Source of the DNA: Candidatus Peregrinibacteria bacterium
Lineage (GTDB): Bacteria; Patescibacteriota; Gracilibacteria; UBA1369; UM-FILTER-53-11
Assembly: GCA_016186205.1 (NCBI GenBank)
Contig: JACPMA010000001.1
Span: 1-64,000, forward strand
Length of the DNA stretch: 64,000 bases
Reading direction: 5' to 3'
Shown: one piece after another, positions 62,141-64,000 of the stretch
Layout of the letters: each line of letters starts with the position of its first letter
Position numbering within the stretch: the stretch's first letter is position 1
Position numbers and translations under genes: made by a program
Notes under the pieces: generated by a model
What the model was told of the DNA's origin: nothing
The model's database searches: none
Seen by the model: the letters and a program-made list of their open reading frames with translations, nothing else

Positions 62141-62641
62141 ATGGCGCGTGGAGGAAAATTCGGATGGTTTCTCGGCCTGATTTTCGGGACTCTTTTTGGC
62201 GTGCTGTTTGCTCCGCGCAAAGGAAAAGAGCTTCGTGCAAAAATCAAAGATGATCGAAAGAAGGGGAGGCTCGGAATCGCGCCTCTGCAGGATGACTTAA
62301 AACATCTCGGCCAGCAGCTTGCTTCGCTTGCGCGGCAGTTTTATGAATCGGATACGGTTCAAGACATTGTCGTTGCCGGACGCAAAAAAGTAAAAAGTTT
62401 GTCCAAAGATTTTGTAGGCGAAGTGCATGATTTTCATTACAACCGCATTCATCCGCTTCAGGATGAGGTGAAAGCAAAGGTGCATTTTATTAAAGGAAAA
62501 ATGGAAGGCGGAAAGCGGGCGATCAATAAAGCGCACCGGAAGCTGAATGAATTTGCAAAAAAAGCGAAAACCAGCGCGAGGATCGGGAAACGCGCTGCAA
62601 AAGAAATAAAGCATGTGATGAAAAAGAAGCATGCGTCGTAA
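62141..62641 (+). CDS. YtxH-like membrane-anchored coiled-coil protein
   Basis: A 166-residue basic protein. A short glycine-rich transmembrane segment, FGWFLGLIFGTLFGVLFAP (7-25), is followed by RKGKELRAKIKDD, the YtxH pattern. The rest is Lys-rich amphipathic helix (about 70-166), perhaps coiled coil. The function of the family is not known; in Firmicutes relatives are stress-associated. It overlaps the next gene by 11 nt. Confidence 0.75.
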   Translation: MARGGKFGWFLGLIFGTLFGVLFAPRKGKELRAKIKDDRKKGRLGIAPLQDDLKHLGQQLASLARQFYESDTVQDIVVAGRKKVKSLSKDFVGEVHDFHYNRIHPLQDEVKAKVHFIKGKMEGGKRAINKAHRKLNEFAKKAKTSARIGKRAAKEIKHVMKKKHAS

Positions 62642-63320
62642 ATCTGGCAAAAAATTGATTTTGCTCGGGCCCGACGGAAGTTTTTCGAGCATGGCTGCCG
62701 ATCGTTTGGGAAAGGAATATCAGCGTCGATATGTCGGTTCTTTTAGCGCGCTCTTTTATGAAGTGCGCGGAGATTCTTTTGGTCTTATTCCAATAATGAA
62801 TAAAATCGTTGGTCCCATAAAGATGGCAGTGAAATTTTTGAAGAAAAAACGCTACCTAGCGGTGCGAAAATTTCGCATACCGATTCGGATGGCGCTTGTT
62901 GTTAGACGAAGAGTTGCGTTGAATGAAATTCAGCGTGTTTATGCTCCATTAATCGTCAAAAAGCAGTGCAGAATTTTTATAAAGAAATACCTACCTGCCG
63001 CTGCTTTTTATACAGATTTCGCATCCAGCAGTTTAGCGTTCAAAAAAATTGTTCAGCTTAAACGAGAGAAGGCTTATTGTTCAGCTGCAATCGGTTCAGA
63101 AAAAGCCGCAAAAATCTTCAAATTACACGTCCTTGCGCGTAATATTCAGGATGATCCGCATGATTGGACGGAATTTGTTCTTTTTCAAAAACGTAGAATA
63201 TTTTTAGAGCAAGGTTTGCGAAAAGAGCCGAGGGGCGGGTCTCGTGGGTTCCCGCTCCGAGGCGGACTAAGGAAAAGGGGCGCGAGTCCCAGCCCTTCAC
63301 GAAGGGCTGGGCGAGCGTAA
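62631..63320 (+). CDS. Prephenate dehydratase-like protein with GC-rich aberrant tail
   Basis: Periplasmic-binding-fold catalytic domain of prephenate dehydratases: ILLGPDGSFSSMAADRLG, FGLIPIMNKIVGPI (the N-S-x-x-G loop is altered), AAIGSEKAAKIFKLHVLARNIQDDP and DWTEFVLFQKRR (Thr-Arg-Phe altered to Thr-Glu-Phe). No ACT domain is present. After about residue 188 the protein runs into an Arg/Gly/Ser/Pro-rich tail coded by palindromic GC-rich DNA (63220-63320). The active-site T-R-F is not intact, so it may be a paralogue with another ligand. A diverged copy of its end lies at 63347-63409. Confidence 0.68.
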   Translation: MRRKSGKKLILLGPDGSFSSMAADRLGKEYQRRYVGSFSALFYEVRGDSFGLIPIMNKIVGPIKMAVKFLKKKRYLAVRKFRIPIRMALVVRRRVALNEIQRVYAPLIVKKQCRIFIKKYLPAAAFYTDFASSSLAFKKIVQLKREKAYCSAAIGSEKAAKIFKLHVLARNIQDDPHDWTEFVLFQKRRIFLEQGLRKEPRGGSRGFPLRGGLRKRGASPSPSRRAGRA

Positions 63321-63345
63321 GTGGGGGAAAACGTAGTTTTCCACC
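63222..63345. repeat. GC-rich palindromic cluster after the prephenate dehydratase domain
   Basis: Contains a perfect 24-nt hairpin (CCCAGCCCTTC, AC, GAAGGGCTGGG; about 63289-63312), an imperfect GCGGG/CCCGC hairpin before it, and GGAAAAC/GTTTTCC (63327-63343) after it. The composition is unlike the surrounding coding DNA. No T-run follows the stems, so not a simple terminator. Confidence 0.6.
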
Positions 63346-63346
63346 A

Positions 63347-63409
63347 GATAAAGACTGGACGGAGTTTGTTTTATTTACAGCGAAAAGAAAAAGAGCGAAG
63401 CGGCGTTGA
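63347..63409 (+). pseudogene. Remnant of a second prephenate dehydratase-like C-terminus
   Basis: In another frame from the gene above, 63347-63409 encodes DKDWTEFVLFTAKRKRAKRR and a TGA. DWTEFVLF repeats the end of the intact domain (62631 gene), but the codons differ at synonymous positions, so it is an old paralogous copy and not a recent duplication. It overlaps the end of convergent frdC by 35 nt. Confidence 0.55.
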
Positions 63410-63887
63410 ATGTATAAAAAAGAAAAATGATCACAGCGAGCAGCCCGATTATTTTTTGATATTTTTCTAAACCAAGATCAAACAAAATAGTTTTAATGCG
63501 ATAAAGGCCGTGATATAGAGCAGCGATTATCAGTATAAAGAAATATCCGCGCAGAAGGAGCGAATCCAGTTTTATTGAAGCGTTACTTAAAATAGCCCAA
63601 AAATGAATCGGCAAAATGAAAGCTGACATGAGCGGTATCGGAAAGATTTTTACAGTTACCCAAAACCAAGTGATGGTGTGAAAAATGGCGGCAATAAGAC
63701 CAATCATGCTCGCAATGCGAAAGGTTGCTGTTTTCAGAAAGGTGAGCGTTGGATCAAAAATTGCCGATGTTAAAAAATAAATCGTCCAGCCGGCGATAAA
63801 AACTCCTGTGAGTTCGCGTAGGAAGTAGACAATTGAGGCCGAATTTCTCGTCCACCAGAATGACGATTGTTTTTGTTCAAGATTCAT
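63375..63887 (-). CDS. frdC: Succinate dehydrogenase/fumarate reductase membrane subunit C
   Basis: Membrane anchor passing electrons between quinone and the Fe-S subunit. ATG 63887 (MNLEQKQSSFWWTRNSASIVYF) gives 170 residues; an upstream TTG at 63914 would overlap frdB. Three to five hydrophobic helices are visible (about 20-42, 58-80, 90-108, 115-135, 145-165) with SSFWWTRN near the start, as in FrdC, and His residues at IFHTITWFW, LPIHFWAIL and ALYHGLYRI suited to haem or quinone binding. It follows frdB by 7 nt. Confidence 0.85.
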   Translation of the reverse strand: MNLEQKQSSFWWTRNSASIVYFLRELTGVFIAGWTIYFLTSAIFDPTLTFLKTATFRIASMIGLIAAIFHTITWFWVTVKIFPIPLMSAFILPIHFWAILSNASIKLDSLLLRGYFFILIIAALYHGLYRIKTILFDLGLEKYQKIIGLLAVIIFLFYTFNAASLFFFSL

Positions 63888-63894
63888 AATGTTG

Positions 63895-64000
63895 TCATTG
63901 CAATGACGTGACAAGGCGGAGACTCCCCATAAGTTTTAGTCGTTGGAGCGCAAGCGCAGGATCAACGCGTTTCGGGCATGCATTTGAACATTCTCCGACA
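63895..64000 (-). CDS. frdB: Succinate dehydrogenase/fumarate reductase Fe-S subunit, C-terminal end
   Basis: Only the last 35 codons are in the window. GECSNACPKRVDPALALQRLK is the C-terminal Cys-x3-Cys-Pro motif of the 3Fe-4S cluster in SdhB/FrdB. The gene enters from beyond base 64000 and is followed by frdC. It shows the organism has a membrane fumarate reductase or succinate dehydrogenase. Confidence 0.88.
   Translation of the reverse strand, partial: VGECSNACPKRVDPALALQRLKLMGSLRLVTSLQ

Noticed and set aside
1-64000. tRNA or rRNA genes
   Set aside because: No cloverleaf with anticodon and T-loop signature, and no rRNA segment, was recognised in any gap.

Overview
The window looks like a chromosome segment of an uncultured bacterium, most likely a Patescibacteria/CPR-type lineage. 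This is inferred, not proven: genes are packed with 4-40 nt overlaps, an ECF sigma factor is paired with a DUF5667-type membrane protein, there are many small toxin-antitoxin pairs, and GC-rich palindromes are scattered through the sequence, some inside genes. TGA is used as a stop (several ATGA gene junctions), so the code is standard.

Layout. (1) 1-6.3 kb is an accessory region: a partial C5 DNA methyltransferase downstream of lexA, a probable LexA-type operator over divergent promoters, a Cas4/RecB-like nuclease, an unknown protein with a C-terminal nuclease-like E-x-K motif, an orphan phage terminase pair, and a RelBE-like module behind a 30-bp palindrome. (2) 6.3-9.5 kb holds folA and thyA and a lone SpoT-type HD hydrolase. 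(3) 9.5-30.5 kb is a surface-polysaccharide locus of moderate GC: glycosyltransferases, two AsnB-type amidotransferases, a heparinase-family protein, WecB, a UDP-sugar dehydrogenase, SDR epimerases, methyltransferases and GDP-mannose dehydratase. It contains an AbiE-like toxin-antitoxin pair and one glycosyltransferase broken by a deletion. (4) About 31.5-51.6 kb is a visibly more AT-rich block, probably acquired: a DegT aminotransferase, SDRs, a NeuD-like acetyltransferase and a Wzx-type flippase. These are followed by an eight-gene cassette (36.9-45.9 kb) and then by neuB-neuC-SDR-neuA and a capsule-type transferase. (5) 51.6-64 kb runs mostly on the minus strand: sigma/anti-sigma-like pair, matrixin protease, a putrescine-to-GABA-to-succinate-semialdehyde gene set with a HicBA module inside it, rpsT, maf, a YtxH protein, a prephenate-dehydratase-like gene, and frdC with the end of frdB.

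The most striking system is at 36.9-45.9 kb. Its first four genes match, in kind and in transcription order, the Campylobacter jejuni Cj1418-Cj1417-Cj1416-Cj1415 enzymes that build the O-methyl phosphoramidate capsule modification (glutamine kinase, amidohydrolase, cytidylyltransferase, CDP-amidate kinase). They are followed by an SGNH protein, a SAM methyltransferase, a cytosolic alkaline-phosphatase-superfamily protein with a probable Thr nucleophile, and a CysQ-type 3'-nucleotidase. I infer a phosphoramidate decoration pathway with its own methylation, transfer and by-product recycling steps.

A second theme is a small hairpin family (outer stem GCAC/GTGC, GA/GA internal loop, inner GC stem, GAA or GTA loop). 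It occurs between genes at 5.58 kb and in frame inside the heparinase-like gene and gabT. A different GC palindrome sits in frame inside folA.
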